A DNA stretch of 64,000 nt from Fibrobacter sp. (GTDB lineage Bacteria; Fibrobacterota; Fibrobacteria; Fibrobacterales; Fibrobacteraceae), in NCBI GenBank assembly GCA_024398955.1, contig JAKSIG010000008.1:1-64000 (forward strand), written 5' to 3'. Positions 42,490 through 51,345 of this stretch are shown here, in pieces. Made by a program: the position numbers and the translations under genes. The first letter of the stretch is position 1, and every line of letters begins with the position of its first letter. The notes beneath the pieces were generated by a model. It was given only the letters and a program-made list of their open reading frames with translations. It did no database searches and was not told the DNA's origin.

Positions 42490-43356
42490 ATGAAGACAAA
42501 GATAGCCTCTTTCTTGACTGCTGCAGTTTTTAGTGTGCTGGCTTTGGCCAACACTTCTTTTGCCGACGGTGAAACCGGTTTCTACGAAAAGGACCACATC
42601 CGCGGGTTCATTTCTATTGGCGGCGACTACCGTGGCATGCGTACCGCTTTCCAGGACTATGTGAACAACCTGGCGTTTGTCAAAGGCGTACACGTAGTAC
42701 ATGTTGACTCTGTTGATAGAGAGTTCTCTGCAAACAAGTCAAATAGATACAGTATGTTTGATGATTACTACCTGGGTCTCCATGTGAACTTCGGTGCCCA
42801 GTACAAGCAGTTCCAGACCTGGATCGACGTGAACTTCATGCCTACCCAGATTTCCGAACGCCCTAGTGATAGCTACACTGCCTTAACTGTAGACGATGGC
42901 GACCCCCTCTCTATGAAGTTCCCCCTGTACGACGTCAAGTGGTATAGCTACGGCGCCGACTGGATGTTTGGCTGGAAAATATTCGGTGAAAATACATTCT
43001 TCAACCTGATACCCGCAGTCGGTTTTGGCTTCAACCTAATTAACATCCACTTCGCATCTGACTTCGATGTTGACGAAGGCGTTACCCTGCGTAACCGCTA
43101 CTACAGCACCATGGCAACCACGGTGAACAGCGAAATCGAAGCACGTCTGGAATTTGACCACCTGGCAATCGGCCTTTATGGCGGTTACCGCTTCGTTCGC
43201 TACAACGAACTGAGCGTCGAAGGTACCGACCTCCTCAAGACCAAGATCAGCGACTACGACGACACCGACAATAGCGGCGACACCTACTTCCTGGGCCTGC
43301 GTCTTACCTGGATTTTCCACAGCGACTGGCAGACCAAGCAAGAGAACAAGCTTTAG
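42490..43356 (+). CDS. Predicted outer-membrane beta-barrel protein
   Basis: 288 residues. ATG 42490 gives signal peptide MKTKIASFLTAAVFSVLALA; the upstream in-frame ATG at 42460 would add a polar stretch and is rejected. The mature protein has regularly spaced aromatic strands ('VKWYSYGADWMFGWKIFGEN', 'GLRLTWIFHSDW') as in porin-like barrels. Function is unknown. Its last 53 bases overlap the 3' end of the convergent NYN gene. Confidence 0.7.
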   Translation: MKTKIASFLTAAVFSVLALANTSFADGETGFYEKDHIRGFISIGGDYRGMRTAFQDYVNNLAFVKGVHVVHVDSVDREFSANKSNRYSMFDDYYLGLHVNFGAQYKQFQTWIDVNFMPTQISERPSDSYTALTVDDGDPLSMKFPLYDVKWYSYGADWMFGWKIFGENTFFNLIPAVGFGFNLINIHFASDFDVDEGVTLRNRYYSTMATTVNSEIEARLEFDHLAIGLYGGYRFVRYNELSVEGTDLLKTKISDYDDTDNSGDTYFLGLRLTWIFHSDWQTKQENKL

Positions 43357-43987
43357 TCTTGGCCTCGGGCCTAACGAAGAACCCCACCGGGGGAACGTCA
43401 ACCTTAGGATCCCGATCGATTACCTTTTCCATAGCGACGTAATGAGCGCAGTTATCCCTAAGGCAGGTATCTGTCTTCCAATGGATACTGCGCTCTTCTT
43501 TTGGGTACTCGAAACTCCATCCCAGAAGAAGCACCGGAATCCCCATGATCCGCAACTTGTCGGCTAATGGAGCGTATTGCCCCTGGGTACTTAACAGCAC
43601 CACGGCTTCCATCTTGCAATACACCGCGAACATGAGGGCGTCCTCAATTAGCGAAAGGTTCGGCCCCAGGTGACCATCGTCTTCGAGGCGGTCGCTGTAA
43701 TGCACCTGGTAGCCGGCATTGCGCAGTTCGAACTCAAGCTTAAAGACGCCATTGGCAGAACTGCTATAAATGTGCGGATTGCGCTGCGGATGGTAGTAAT
43801 GGGACTCCAGCTCCACCACCCGACGGGACTTATTGAAGTACCTGTTAATCTGAAGCTGAACCCAGCTCTTGAGTCCCCTGAAGTCAAGATTAGCATGAAA
43901 GCGGTGATGGACCCTGTAGTATTCATTTACTTTCTTGAGAGTGTATCCGTCAAGAAAGAAGCCAACACGCAATAGGGATTCTGACAT
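43304..43987 (-). CDS. NYN-domain protein (LabA/DUF88-like)
   Basis: 227 residues. An N-terminal PIN-like NYN domain opens with 'LRVGFFLDGYTLKKVNEYYR' (first acidic residue Asp14) and continues with 'GPNLSLIEDALMFAVYCKME' and 'VVLLSTQGQYAPLADKLRIM', the acidic and Ser/Thr-rich elements of the fold. Relatives are RNases or nuclease-like regulators. After 'GFFVRPEAKTK' the C-terminus runs into the 3' end of the convergent outer-membrane gene. GGAG lies ~8 nt before the ATG. An 18-bp palindrome lies upstream at 44003-44020. Confidence 0.78.
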   Translation of the reverse strand: MSESLLRVGFFLDGYTLKKVNEYYRVHHRFHANLDFRGLKSWVQLQINRYFNKSRRVVELESHYYHPQRNPHIYSSSANGVFKLEFELRNAGYQVHYSDRLEDDGHLGPNLSLIEDALMFAVYCKMEAVVLLSTQGQYAPLADKLRIMGIPVLLLGWSFEYPKEERSIHWKTDTCLRDNCAHYVAMEKVIDRDPKVDVPPVGFFVRPEAKTKACSLAWSASRCGKSR

Positions 43988-44002
43988 AGATTCTCCTGGT
44001 TT

Positions 44003-44020
44003 TTATAGTGATGACTATAA
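44003..44020. promoter_or_regulatory. Perfect palindrome upstream of the NYN gene
   Basis: TTATAGT-gatg-ACTATAA, 16 bp upstream of the start codon. It contains a TATAGT -10-like hexamer on both strands, so it could be an operator overlapping the promoter. Confidence 0.5.
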
Positions 44021-44078
44021 ACACGCAGAAAAATCAAAAAGGTCTAAAATGAACCCGTTAAATTTTATTTAAAGAATA

Positions 44079-44103
44079 GCAGTCCTTTCTTGAGGACTGT
44101 TAG
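44079..44103 (-). terminator. Terminator of the TPR protein gene
   Basis: CAGTCCT-ttcttg-AGGACTG hairpin just after the stop. On the minus strand CTATTCTTT follows. Confidence 0.6.
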
Positions 44104-44106
44104 AAC

Positions 44107-45078
44107 CTAAAGAAGATCTCGCTTCTTCAGGTCATTCATCAGGGAGCCGGGCATCCACTTTTCCAGGGACCTGTACTTGGGATCGTCTAGCTTCTTGCGC
44201 CATTCCGCGGCCTTTTCCTTATGGCCGGCATCGTTATGGATTCGGATCAGGTTAAGTACAGAACACCAGTAACGAATGGAGGAGCCCGTACGGTCCAGAT
44301 AGCTGGCGGCGCTTTCTTCGTAAATTTTTGCAGCCTCGTCGTAACGCTTGAGGCGATAGAGCATGTCCGCCTTAATCTGCAGCATTACCGGGTTCCCCGG
44401 AGCACGAGCAAGTCCGCGCTCCGCAAGCTTTAGACCTGTAGCGAAGTCTTCCTTGTCGTAATACATCCAAACTAACGGAGTCAGGAAGAGCGGCCAGAAA
44501 CGCTTGGAGTTGATGGAAGCGCTATCCAGTACGGCAAGGTACTGGCTGCGATTATCGGACTTGAAGGGCACCCAGCTGAAGCTCTTGTCGATGTAGTAGG
44601 CGTAAATGGCAAAGAAGGCCCGGGCTTCCTGCTCCTGGGATTCCTCAAAGGCCTTGGCGGCAGAACGGGTTGTCATGGCACCCTTTACAGAATGGCCAGT
44701 CTCGCCCTGCACGTATCCAATTTCAAAACGTCGCAGAGCATCCCATAAGCCAGTAGCCTCGCACTTTTCGAGACTGCGACCCGCCTGAAACAGCGATGCC
44801 GTATCGCCCTTGTCATCATAAATGCTGATACGAACCACACCCTCCAAAATGCATCCCAGGCCCTTGTTCTCGTTACGGAGAGTCTTGGCGATCTTCAGGG
44901 CTTCGTCATAGCGCAGGGCCATGGTGGCGGCAGTCGCCCTTTCCCAGAGGGAAGCCTGGCTTTCGCTTAAGGACAGGGTCAAGTCGCCGCCCTTGCCACC
45001 TTCGGAAGATTCCGCGGCAAAAGCCCCTGCAACCATGGCAAGGGTAAAGGTCAGCGCAAAGAAAATTCTAAAAAACAT
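44107..45078 (-). CDS. Secreted TPR-like protein
   Basis: 323 residues with a signal peptide ending at AFAAES. Helical repeats of TPR type are visible: 'ALRYDEALKIAKTLRNENKG', 'DFATGLKLAERGLARAPGNP' and 'LYRLKRYDEAAKIYEESAAS'. It is probably a periplasmic scaffold. No catalytic motif. The function is unknown and the gene stands alone with its own terminator. Confidence 0.75.
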   Translation of the reverse strand: MFFRIFFALTFTLAMVAGAFAAESSEGGKGGDLTLSLSESQASLWERATAATMALRYDEALKIAKTLRNENKGLGCILEGVVRISIYDDKGDTASLFQAGRSLEKCEATGLWDALRRFEIGYVQGETGHSVKGAMTTRSAAKAFEESQEQEARAFFAIYAYYIDKSFSWVPFKSDNRSQYLAVLDSASINSKRFWPLFLTPLVWMYYDKEDFATGLKLAERGLARAPGNPVMLQIKADMLYRLKRYDEAAKIYEESAASYLDRTGSSIRYWCSVLNLIRIHNDAGHKEKAAEWRKKLDDPKYRSLEKWMPGSLMNDLKKRDLL

Positions 45079-45542
45079 TGGTTACAATGTAGAAAAAGGA
45101 ACAGCCCAGAAAAAGGCTCACGCTCGGTCGGCTGTTGATAAATTGTGAGTTGCACCAATCAATAAACATTTTATTCACACCAATGATGTACGAGCCTCCC
45201 TTTCGGGAATAAAATGAAGAAGAGCAAATTTTTAATCCAAAGTGGAATATGGACGCATTTTCAGATTTTTCTATAAAAAAATGCGGCAAAAAACCGCTAA
45301 CTCCATGAAAATCAAGATATTAACAAGTCAAAATCGTACAAATTAAGGATAAAACAGGGGTACGTCCGAAAAATACCAAATACTTACTTATTATTTACGA
45401 AACGTAAAGCCTATTGTCTGCAAATCAAAAAAAATCTATAAGTATACAAGAAATTCAACAACTTTTCAACAATCCACAAACTAGTTAACATGTAGCATTT
45501 ACAAACTTTGAAATTCAGGCGATATGCTTAGTGGAGGTTCAC
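45079..45542. other. Long AT-rich intergenic region
   Basis: About 460 bp between divergent genes, with no supported gene or recognised RNA. It contains a small CTCCCTTTCGGGAA hairpin near 45195-45210 and long A/T runs. It should hold two divergent promoters. GGAGG just before 45543 is the ribosome-binding site for the small protein gene. Confidence 0.4.
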
Positions 45543-45758
45543 ATGAAGCTTTTCCGCAAACCATCGGCACTTTCCTTCTACCTGCTAAAATCAGGTTTCC
45601 AGGCCTTCAAGGCCAGAGTCAAGGAAGAACTGGACGCCACCGGCAGTGTAAACCTGGACGATGTCATCGATGACGAAGGGCTAAGGACCTTCTACCGCAA
45701 TGGGGACTCCCCCGCCTTCGTGGTGGCAGCCCTCTGCCCCGCCGGTTACGACGACTAG
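45543..45758 (+). CDS. Small hypothetical protein (71 aa)
   Basis: Start chosen at 45543 because GTGGAGG lies 7 nt upstream; the ATG at 45531 precedes that site. The product is basic at the N-terminus ('MKLFRKPSALSFYLLKSGF') and acidic at the C-terminus, with no signal peptide or motif I recognise. A strong ribosome-binding site and a bidirectional terminator support a real gene. Confidence 0.6.
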   Translation: MKLFRKPSALSFYLLKSGFQAFKARVKEELDATGSVNLDDVIDDEGLRTFYRNGDSPAFVVAALCPAGYDD

Positions 45759-45794
45759 AAGTCAGAAGATCTTATTTCTCTCCTCCTAGAAACA

Positions 45795-45832
45795 AAGAGC
45801 CCCGCAGTTTATGCTGCGGGGTCTCTTTATTT
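45795..45832. terminator. Bidirectional terminator
   Basis: AGAG-CCCCGCAG...CTGCGGGG-TCTCT followed by TTATTTTTG, between convergent genes. Confidence 0.85.
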
Positions 45833-45859
45833 TTGCACTGGCCCTAGAGCCTAGGCAAG

Positions 45860-47656
45860 TTACTTGGCAGGGCAGCCGTCCAGGGTTTCGAACTTGCCCT
45901 TAACGACAGTCACGATCTTGGTATTGGTATTGGCGCCACGCTTGAACTTGATTTCGCCATACACACCCTTGAAGTTTGCAGTGTTGTTGATGGCATTGGT
46001 CAGGCTGCCGGGTTTCTTGGCCAGGGTAGAAAAGACGATGTTTGCGGCATCGTAGCTGAGACCGCTGACCTTGTCTTCGCCAGGTTCGTCGCCCCAACGT
46101 TCCTTGAAGTCGCCCACAAACTTCTTGAGGTCGGCATTGTCGCCACCCATGTCGAGGGCAGGAACGCTAAAGTAGGAGCTGTCCACCAGACGCTTACCCT
46201 GAACCAGCAGTTCGCGGCCGTACCAGCCGGACGCGCCCAGGAAAGTACCGGAAATCTTGTTGAAGGCGGCCTGGCTAACCATGGAACCTGCATCTGCCGG
46301 ATTGGTTGCCGGAATGAACACGCCAGGAATTTCGAAGGTGGAGTCTGCCATGTAGGACTTGCGTTCCTTGGCATTGATGGCATCCAGGTCGGAAGCGCCG
46401 CGGGCAATGTTCTTGCGGCGGTTCAGCTGCTTGTAACGCACATCGCGAAGCAGGTCGAATTCGGTCTTGTAGTCGGGGCGGCCCTCTTCGTAATTACGGA
46501 AGGCGACAACGTTACCGCCGCGACGTTCGACAGCCTGAGTAAAGCTCTGGCTCATGGATGCGCCATAATCGCCCAGCGGGCTAAGAACGGCGTATTCCTT
46601 GATGTTCAGGCAGTTGGTAGCAAAGTCAGCAATGCTCCTTGCCAAGTTGTCCATGGTGATGTTCACCTGGAAGATGTTCGGTCCCATCTTGGCAATGCCG
46701 TCGTCGGTAGCCGTAGGAGTGAGCATGGGAATATTCTGGAAGTTGCTGCCAAGCCAGGCACCGACGGTAGCCGCAGGAGCACTCATGATGGGGCCGATCA
46801 CGGCAACGACGCTATCCTGATTGATGGCCTGCTGAGTACGCAGAAGGGCCTGGGCGGCATCGGCGCGGGTATCGGCCGTACGGATATTCACCTTGCCCTG
46901 GAGGCCAGCCTGTTCATGGGCAAGAATAACGCCCTGGATGGCAGCGGCGCCGAATTCGGCAAAGTCACCAGACAAGGGAGCCAACACCAGAACCGTGGGC
47001 ATGCCGGCACCAAAGTTTTCAAGGGATTCGATACCCTTCTGGGCTGTGCTCGAAAGCTTTTCGGAAATGTCGGCGGTAGAAACCACCTTCTTGTACCAGT
47101 AGCGTGCGGCACGGAAACGCTTGGCGTTCTGGCATTCGCGGCCGATCTGCAGCTGCATCCAGCCAATGACGTCCTTGTCGACAGGGTACTTTTCCAGGAG
47201 GGCCTGAAGCTGGTCGGCGTTCAGGAGGGATGCCGCCAGAGTCTGGATTACGACATCCTTGGTGCGGCTGCGGGCAGCCGGATTCTTGGAATAAGCCAGG
47301 ATGCGGAGCATGGATTCTACGCCTTCGTATACGTTACCCTTTTCTACCTGCAGGATGGCATTGGCCAGCTCTACGCGTTCGCGGTAGACGGTGTTCACAT
47401 AGTATTCCAGGAAGCGGGAAGAAACCTTTTCGGCCTCGTCGCGGTTATGGGCACGCATGTAGCATTCAGTCAGCATTACTGCGGCCTTTTCGCCAGCAGA
47501 TTTGCGGAAGCTGGACTTGTAGACCTTCTGGAGAGGGGCAATAGCCTCGGCGCACTGGCCGTTCTGAATCAGGGACTTGGCCTGAGCAATTTCGTCCTGG
47601 GCAAACAGGGAGGTTGCGAGGGATGCAACCAGAACAAGGGGAAGAAGACGTTTCAT
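45860..47656 (-). CDS. Periplasmic TPR plus leucine-binding-type domain protein (LpoA-like)
   Basis: 598 residues. Signal peptide (MKRLLPLVLVASLATSLFAQ), an N-terminal helical-repeat half (~20-215), then a type I periplasmic binding domain (~220-598) opening with 'TVLVLAPLSGDFAEFGAAAI' and containing 'VVAVIGPIMSAPAATVGAWL'. The TPR plus Peripla_BP_6 order is that of the penicillin-binding-protein activator LpoA and similar lipoproteins, though there is no lipobox here. It could be a cell-wall activator or an orphan binding protein. The upstream gene ends 1 bp before its start. Confidence 0.78.
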   Translation of the reverse strand: MKRLLPLVLVASLATSLFAQDEIAQAKSLIQNGQCAEAIAPLQKVYKSSFRKSAGEKAAVMLTECYMRAHNRDEAEKVSSRFLEYYVNTVYRERVELANAILQVEKGNVYEGVESMLRILAYSKNPAARSRTKDVVIQTLAASLLNADQLQALLEKYPVDKDVIGWMQLQIGRECQNAKRFRAARYWYKKVVSTADISEKLSSTAQKGIESLENFGAGMPTVLVLAPLSGDFAEFGAAAIQGVILAHEQAGLQGKVNIRTADTRADAAQALLRTQQAINQDSVVAVIGPIMSAPAATVGAWLGSNFQNIPMLTPTATDDGIAKMGPNIFQVNITMDNLARSIADFATNCLNIKEYAVLSPLGDYGASMSQSFTQAVERRGGNVVAFRNYEEGRPDYKTEFDLLRDVRYKQLNRRKNIARGASDLDAINAKERKSYMADSTFEIPGVFIPATNPADAGSMVSQAAFNKISGTFLGASGWYGRELLVQGKRLVDSSYFSVPALDMGGDNADLKKFVGDFKERWGDEPGEDKVSGLSYDAANIVFSTLAKKPGSLTNAINNTANFKGVYGEIKFKRGANTNTKIVTVVKGKFETLDGCPAK

Positions 47657-47657
47657 A

Positions 47658-47972
47658 CTAGGATTCTTCGACGGACTGAACCACGTCGTGTTCTTTCTTG
47701 ATTTGTTTCTGGAGGGACTCAGGAAGCTTAGCCCAGTCCATAATATCTACGCGGAAAGGCAGGTCGCTATCGACAAAAGCCTTTTCTGCAGTAGTCATGA
47801 CCTCGAAGGAAAGGGGACTTTCGGCAATTACCACCAGTTCCAGTTCTGTACTGGGCGTAAGGTCTACGCCCGTTACACGAGCACCATGAGCCCAGACTTC
47901 CAGACCTTCAAAATGAAGGGCAAGGATTCGCTGGACCGTTTCCAAATGATCAGATTCAATGCATAAAGCCAT
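47658..47972 (-). CDS. MNT-type nucleotidyltransferase-fold protein with altered active site
   Basis: 104 residues resembling minimal nucleotidyltransferases (MntA type): 'LEVWAHGARVTG' for the usual GSRARG loop and 'LPFRVDIMDWAKLPESLQKQ' for the C-terminal element with the third Asp. The catalytic DxD is replaced by ELE in 'STELELVV', so activity is doubtful. No HEPN partner is nearby. TATATTTG lies 8 nt before the ATG. It sits 1 bp before the LpoA-like gene and probably shares its transcript. Confidence 0.7.
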   Translation of the reverse strand: MALCIESDHLETVQRILALHFEGLEVWAHGARVTGVDLTPSTELELVVIAESPLSFEVMTTAEKAFVDSDLPFRVDIMDWAKLPESLQKQIKKEHDVVQSVEES

Positions 47973-48084
47973 ATGTGCCCCAAATATAGTTAATGGCCTT
48001 CGGCTCGCCTACCTACCAAAGGGAGACGTTAACACCGTCAGGCCACTCCTTTAGGAGAAATTTACTGCACAAATGTATAAATTT

Positions 48085-49404
48085 TTACTTTTCAAACTGG
48101 GTTACCTTAAAATTGATAACCCATATTTCGGTGTCAGAGCCTGCGCGGACTGGCGGCCCCCAGGAATCAACGCCCGCACTGACCAGCCAGTGAATGCCGC
48201 TCAAGAAGCCTTCTCCATAGGCCAGAGGCCAGATCCAGTTGATTAGGATATTACCCGGAAAGAACTGCCCATCGTGCGTGTGGCCGGAAAGGGCGAAGTC
48301 AGGGCGGAATTCGCCAAAGTCTTCTTCGACACCCTTAGGCTGATGATCCAGAACAATCCAGGGAACAAAATGCCTATTTGTGGTGAGATGGGCTGCCATG
48401 GAATTTTCGACCGTCAATTCCTTCAAGCTCTTGCGATCTTCTTCAAAGACGCGAGCCTTCTGAAAATCGCGACGGCCAGTAAAGCAGGCTATAGGAGCAT
48501 TCGCCGGAACACAGGCGGTAGAATCATCCAGGAAAATCCAGCCAGCCTTGCGGAGGAATCCTTCGGGATCGGATCCGGACCTTTCCATATAGGCCTCGTG
48601 ATTTCCATTGATGCCCACGGCGGCAACCTTTGCGGTGGCGGACAGGCGCTGCATCAGCTTGTCGTAACCTAGCGCTGTCAGGACAGAATCGTGAACGTCT
48701 GCCATGTCGCCGCCGAACAAGATAAAGTCCGGCCTGATAGAATCGCACTGGGCGATGAGGCGTTCCAGCTTTTCCTGCCTGAAGAGCGGGTCGATGTGAA
48801 GGTCGCTAAAAAATACAGCATTGAAATCCCGACGGGTATCGACCATGGCTTTGGCTACGGAATCCACGACGGCCTGGGTTTCAGGAGAGTTGAGTGACTC
48901 CACGAAAGCCTTTTCATCAGGATTCATGGAATCCTTCACCTCGAACTTTATGGGAGACAGGTCAGAGAATTTACCATAAATGGTTACGGGGACATCAATA
49001 GTGCGAGTCTTGTAATCATAATGATTCGGAATGCCATAAGCAAGGAGACCTGCGGTCAACAGCACCGTTGCGGCAAGAATGACACGCGCACCATTGCGGA
49101 CGAAATTGGTCTTGTATTGAGGACGCCCCGGCTTTTTTCCAAGTGTCTTGCGGTAAATGGCACGACCCCCCAGGAAAAGGCTCCATAGAATATACATCCA
49201 TAGGGCCTGACAAAGCCAGATGACCATAAAGCATTGGACCCAGGAAAAGAAGGCGGAATTATGCCTAGCCAAAAAGAAGCTGCAAAAAGTAAGGATAATG
49301 GGAAGACCAGCACAAAGAACACCTTTGGAGCCCTCGGCAACCTTACGAATGTTCAGGTACAGAACGAGAACTGCCACGACGGGGATAATCATAAAAGCTA
49401 TCAT
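48085..49404 (-). CDS. Membrane-anchored metallophosphoesterase
   Basis: 439 residues. About four transmembrane segments occupy the first ~140 residues. A calcineurin-like phosphoesterase domain (~190-439) follows with all metal motifs: 'FFSDLHID', 'LFGGDMADVH', 'GINGNHEAY', 'VLDHQPKG' and 'LSGHTHDGQFFPG'. Similar YkuE/YaeI-type proteins act at the membrane on lipid-linked or extracellular phosphoesters. The substrate is unknown. Confidence 0.85.
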   Translation of the reverse strand: MIAFMIIPVVAVLVLYLNIRKVAEGSKGVLCAGLPIILTFCSFFLARHNSAFFSWVQCFMVIWLCQALWMYILWSLFLGGRAIYRKTLGKKPGRPQYKTNFVRNGARVILAATVLLTAGLLAYGIPNHYDYKTRTIDVPVTIYGKFSDLSPIKFEVKDSMNPDEKAFVESLNSPETQAVVDSVAKAMVDTRRDFNAVFFSDLHIDPLFRQEKLERLIAQCDSIRPDFILFGGDMADVHDSVLTALGYDKLMQRLSATAKVAAVGINGNHEAYMERSGSDPEGFLRKAGWIFLDDSTACVPANAPIACFTGRRDFQKARVFEEDRKSLKELTVENSMAAHLTTNRHFVPWIVLDHQPKGVEEDFGEFRPDFALSGHTHDGQFFPGNILINWIWPLAYGEGFLSGIHWLVSAGVDSWGPPVRAGSDTEIWVINFKVTQFEK

Positions 49405-49577
49405 ATTCCCAATTTACTAAAATTTTATCCGTTAAAATTCACTGGATTCTTCCACAAAGTGGATAAGAATTGTAAGAAGCAAAAGCTTCAACAATTCTAT
49501 ATCGCTTCGCTCGGAATGACAATGGGATTGCGTTTAGGATGACACGCTGAAAAAAAAATGCGCAGTTTTATAGAAAA
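49405..49577. repeat. Intergenic palindromes and a dispersed-repeat-like stretch
   Basis: TCCACAAAGTGGA (49451-49463) is the inverse of the hairpin at 39185-39197. GAATTGT...ACAATTC encloses AGCAAAAGCTT. The stretch TCGCTTCGCTCGGAATGACA (49502-49521) looks like a dispersed intergenic repeat. No gene was seen. Confidence 0.5.
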
Positions 49578-50801
49578 ATGTTATACGCACTTTTAGCCAT
49601 ATTGACTGCCTTGTTGATTTACGGATTGGTCCGCGGGTTTGGCCTGCGGGAACTTTTCCGCATGGGGCTTTCGGGCGTTGGCGTCGCGAAGAATGTTTTT
49701 CTGGTGATGCTGATGGTTGGCATCATGACGGCCCTGTGGCGAGCCTCGGGAACGGTAGCCTATATCGTGAGCGTTACTTCCGGGGCGCTGCAGCCTGTCA
49801 TTTTCCTGCCGGCGGCATTCGTACTGAATTCCTTGCTTTCGGCCCTGACGGGAACGTCTGTGGGAACCGCGGCCACCATGGGTTCCATCTGCATGAGCGT
49901 GGGAACTGCAATGGGGATTTCGCCTGCGGTGTGCGGCGGGGCAGTCCTTTCGGGAGCGTTTTTCGGGGACCGATGTTCTCCGGTTTCTACCAGTGCCCTC
50001 CTGGTGGCCCAGGTGACGGGAACGAACATCTACGACAACATCCGCGGGATGCTGAAGACCAGCATTTTGCCCTTTGTACTTTCTCTAGGGATTTTTTCGG
50101 CTCTTGGCTACCTGATGGAAGGCGCCCCTGCGGAAACCGACGTGATTCAAATTTTCGGCCAGTTCTACGAACTCCACTGGATATTGCTGGCCCCTGCCGC
50201 CACCATCCTGATTCTTGCATCCCTTCGGGTAGATATCAAGCTGAACATGGCCATAAGCATTCTGATATCCGCGGTTCTTGTCTGGAAATTGCAGGGTGTC
50301 ACCCCGCAGGCGATTTGCGAGACTATGGTTTTCGGCTATTCCGCTCCCGAAGAAATCTCAAGGATGCTCTCCGGTGGCGGGCTTCTCGGGATGGTCAAGA
50401 TGTGCGGAACCATTCTTGTCTCCCTGACCTTCGTAGGACTCATCAAGGGAACCGGCCTGATGGAAAAGGTGAAGGCACTCATATCCCGCATGAGCTACCG
50501 CGTTTCACCTTTTGGCTGCGTGCTGCTTACCGCCATCCTTACAGTCATGACCAGCTGCAATCAGACCATGAGCATCGTACTCACCAATGAAATGTGCGAA
50601 AGCGTTGTTCCCGACAAAAATAAAAGAGCCCTCTTCATGGAGAACTCTTCCGTAGTTGTTGCAGGCATTATCCCCTGGAGCATGGCGAGCCTTGTCCCCC
50701 TGGGAGCCATGGGCGCACCTACCCTAAGCGTAATCTTTGCGGCCTATCTATTTTTTATTCCCATTGTGCAATGGATTACAAAAAAAAGCGTCTTGGCGTA
50801 A
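49578..50801 (+). CDS. NhaC-family Na+/H+ antiporter
   Basis: A 407-residue polytopic membrane protein with the NhaC patterns 'LTGTSVGTAATMGSICMSVG', 'SGAFFGDRCSPVSTSALLVA' and 'MTSCNQTMSIVLTNEM'. It exchanges Na+ for H+ (some relatives exchange malate/lactate) across the inner membrane. TATAGA lies only 3 nt before the ATG, with no Shine-Dalgarno. The stop is 7 bp from the stop of the convergent phosphatase gene. Confidence 0.88.
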   Translation: MLYALLAILTALLIYGLVRGFGLRELFRMGLSGVGVAKNVFLVMLMVGIMTALWRASGTVAYIVSVTSGALQPVIFLPAAFVLNSLLSALTGTSVGTAATMGSICMSVGTAMGISPAVCGGAVLSGAFFGDRCSPVSTSALLVAQVTGTNIYDNIRGMLKTSILPFVLSLGIFSALGYLMEGAPAETDVIQIFGQFYELHWILLAPAATILILASLRVDIKLNMAISILISAVLVWKLQGVTPQAICETMVFGYSAPEEISRMLSGGGLLGMVKMCGTILVSLTFVGLIKGTGLMEKVKALISRMSYRVSPFGCVLLTAILTVMTSCNQTMSIVLTNEMCESVVPDKNKRALFMENSSVVVAGIIPWSMASLVPLGAMGAPTLSVIFAAYLFFIPIVQWITKKSVLA

Positions 50802-50808
50802 GTCAGGA

Positions 50809-51333
50809 TTACCGATCCCGAGCTGAACTCAGAATAAAATCCAATAGTCCATCACAGCCTTCATTTACATCACGCCAGGTAGCTTCGAAATTTCCGGTGT
50901 ACCAGGGGTCCGCCACATCGCCGGGGCGGTTTGTCCAGTCCATCATGAGGGAAACCTTCTTTCGCTCCTGCGTGTCGCGGCAGGTTTCGCGAGCATAGTC
51001 TGCCGCACTAATGTTCCAGCGGAGATTCCGCAGGTTATTATGATCCATCAGGATGATGTAATCATAATAGTCGTAATCCCGCTGGGTCATCTGGCGGGCC
51101 GCATGGCCACTGCAGTCTATGCCCTTGGAATTCAGCAGGCGTCGTGCCGGCGGATAAACCGGATTGCCAATTTCCTCTGTGGAGGTGGCCGCGGAAGCAA
51201 TTTCAAAATCGTCTGATGTAAGGCCCGCCCTGCGAAGGTCTTCTTCACGATCCTTCACCAGCTTCTTCATGACGAATTCCGCCATAGGACTGCGGCAGAT
51301 ATTGCCGTGGCAAACAAAAATTACACTTGGCAT
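50809..51333 (-). CDS. Low-molecular-weight protein tyrosine phosphatase
   Basis: 174 residues with the catalytic P-loop 'VCHGNICRSPMAEF' (C-x5-R-S) at the N-terminus and the general acid Asp in 'DVADPWYTGNFE'. It removes phosphate from tyrosine on proteins. It starts 12 bp after the hybrid kinase gene, so the two are probably co-transcribed. Length is at the upper end for the family. Confidence 0.9.
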   Translation of the reverse strand: MPSVIFVCHGNICRSPMAEFVMKKLVKDREEDLRRAGLTSDDFEIASAATSTEEIGNPVYPPARRLLNSKGIDCSGHAARQMTQRDYDYYDYIILMDHNNLRNLRWNISAADYARETCRDTQERKKVSLMMDWTNRPGDVADPWYTGNFEATWRDVNEGCDGLLDFILSSARDR

Positions 51334-51345
51334 CCAGAATATTCC

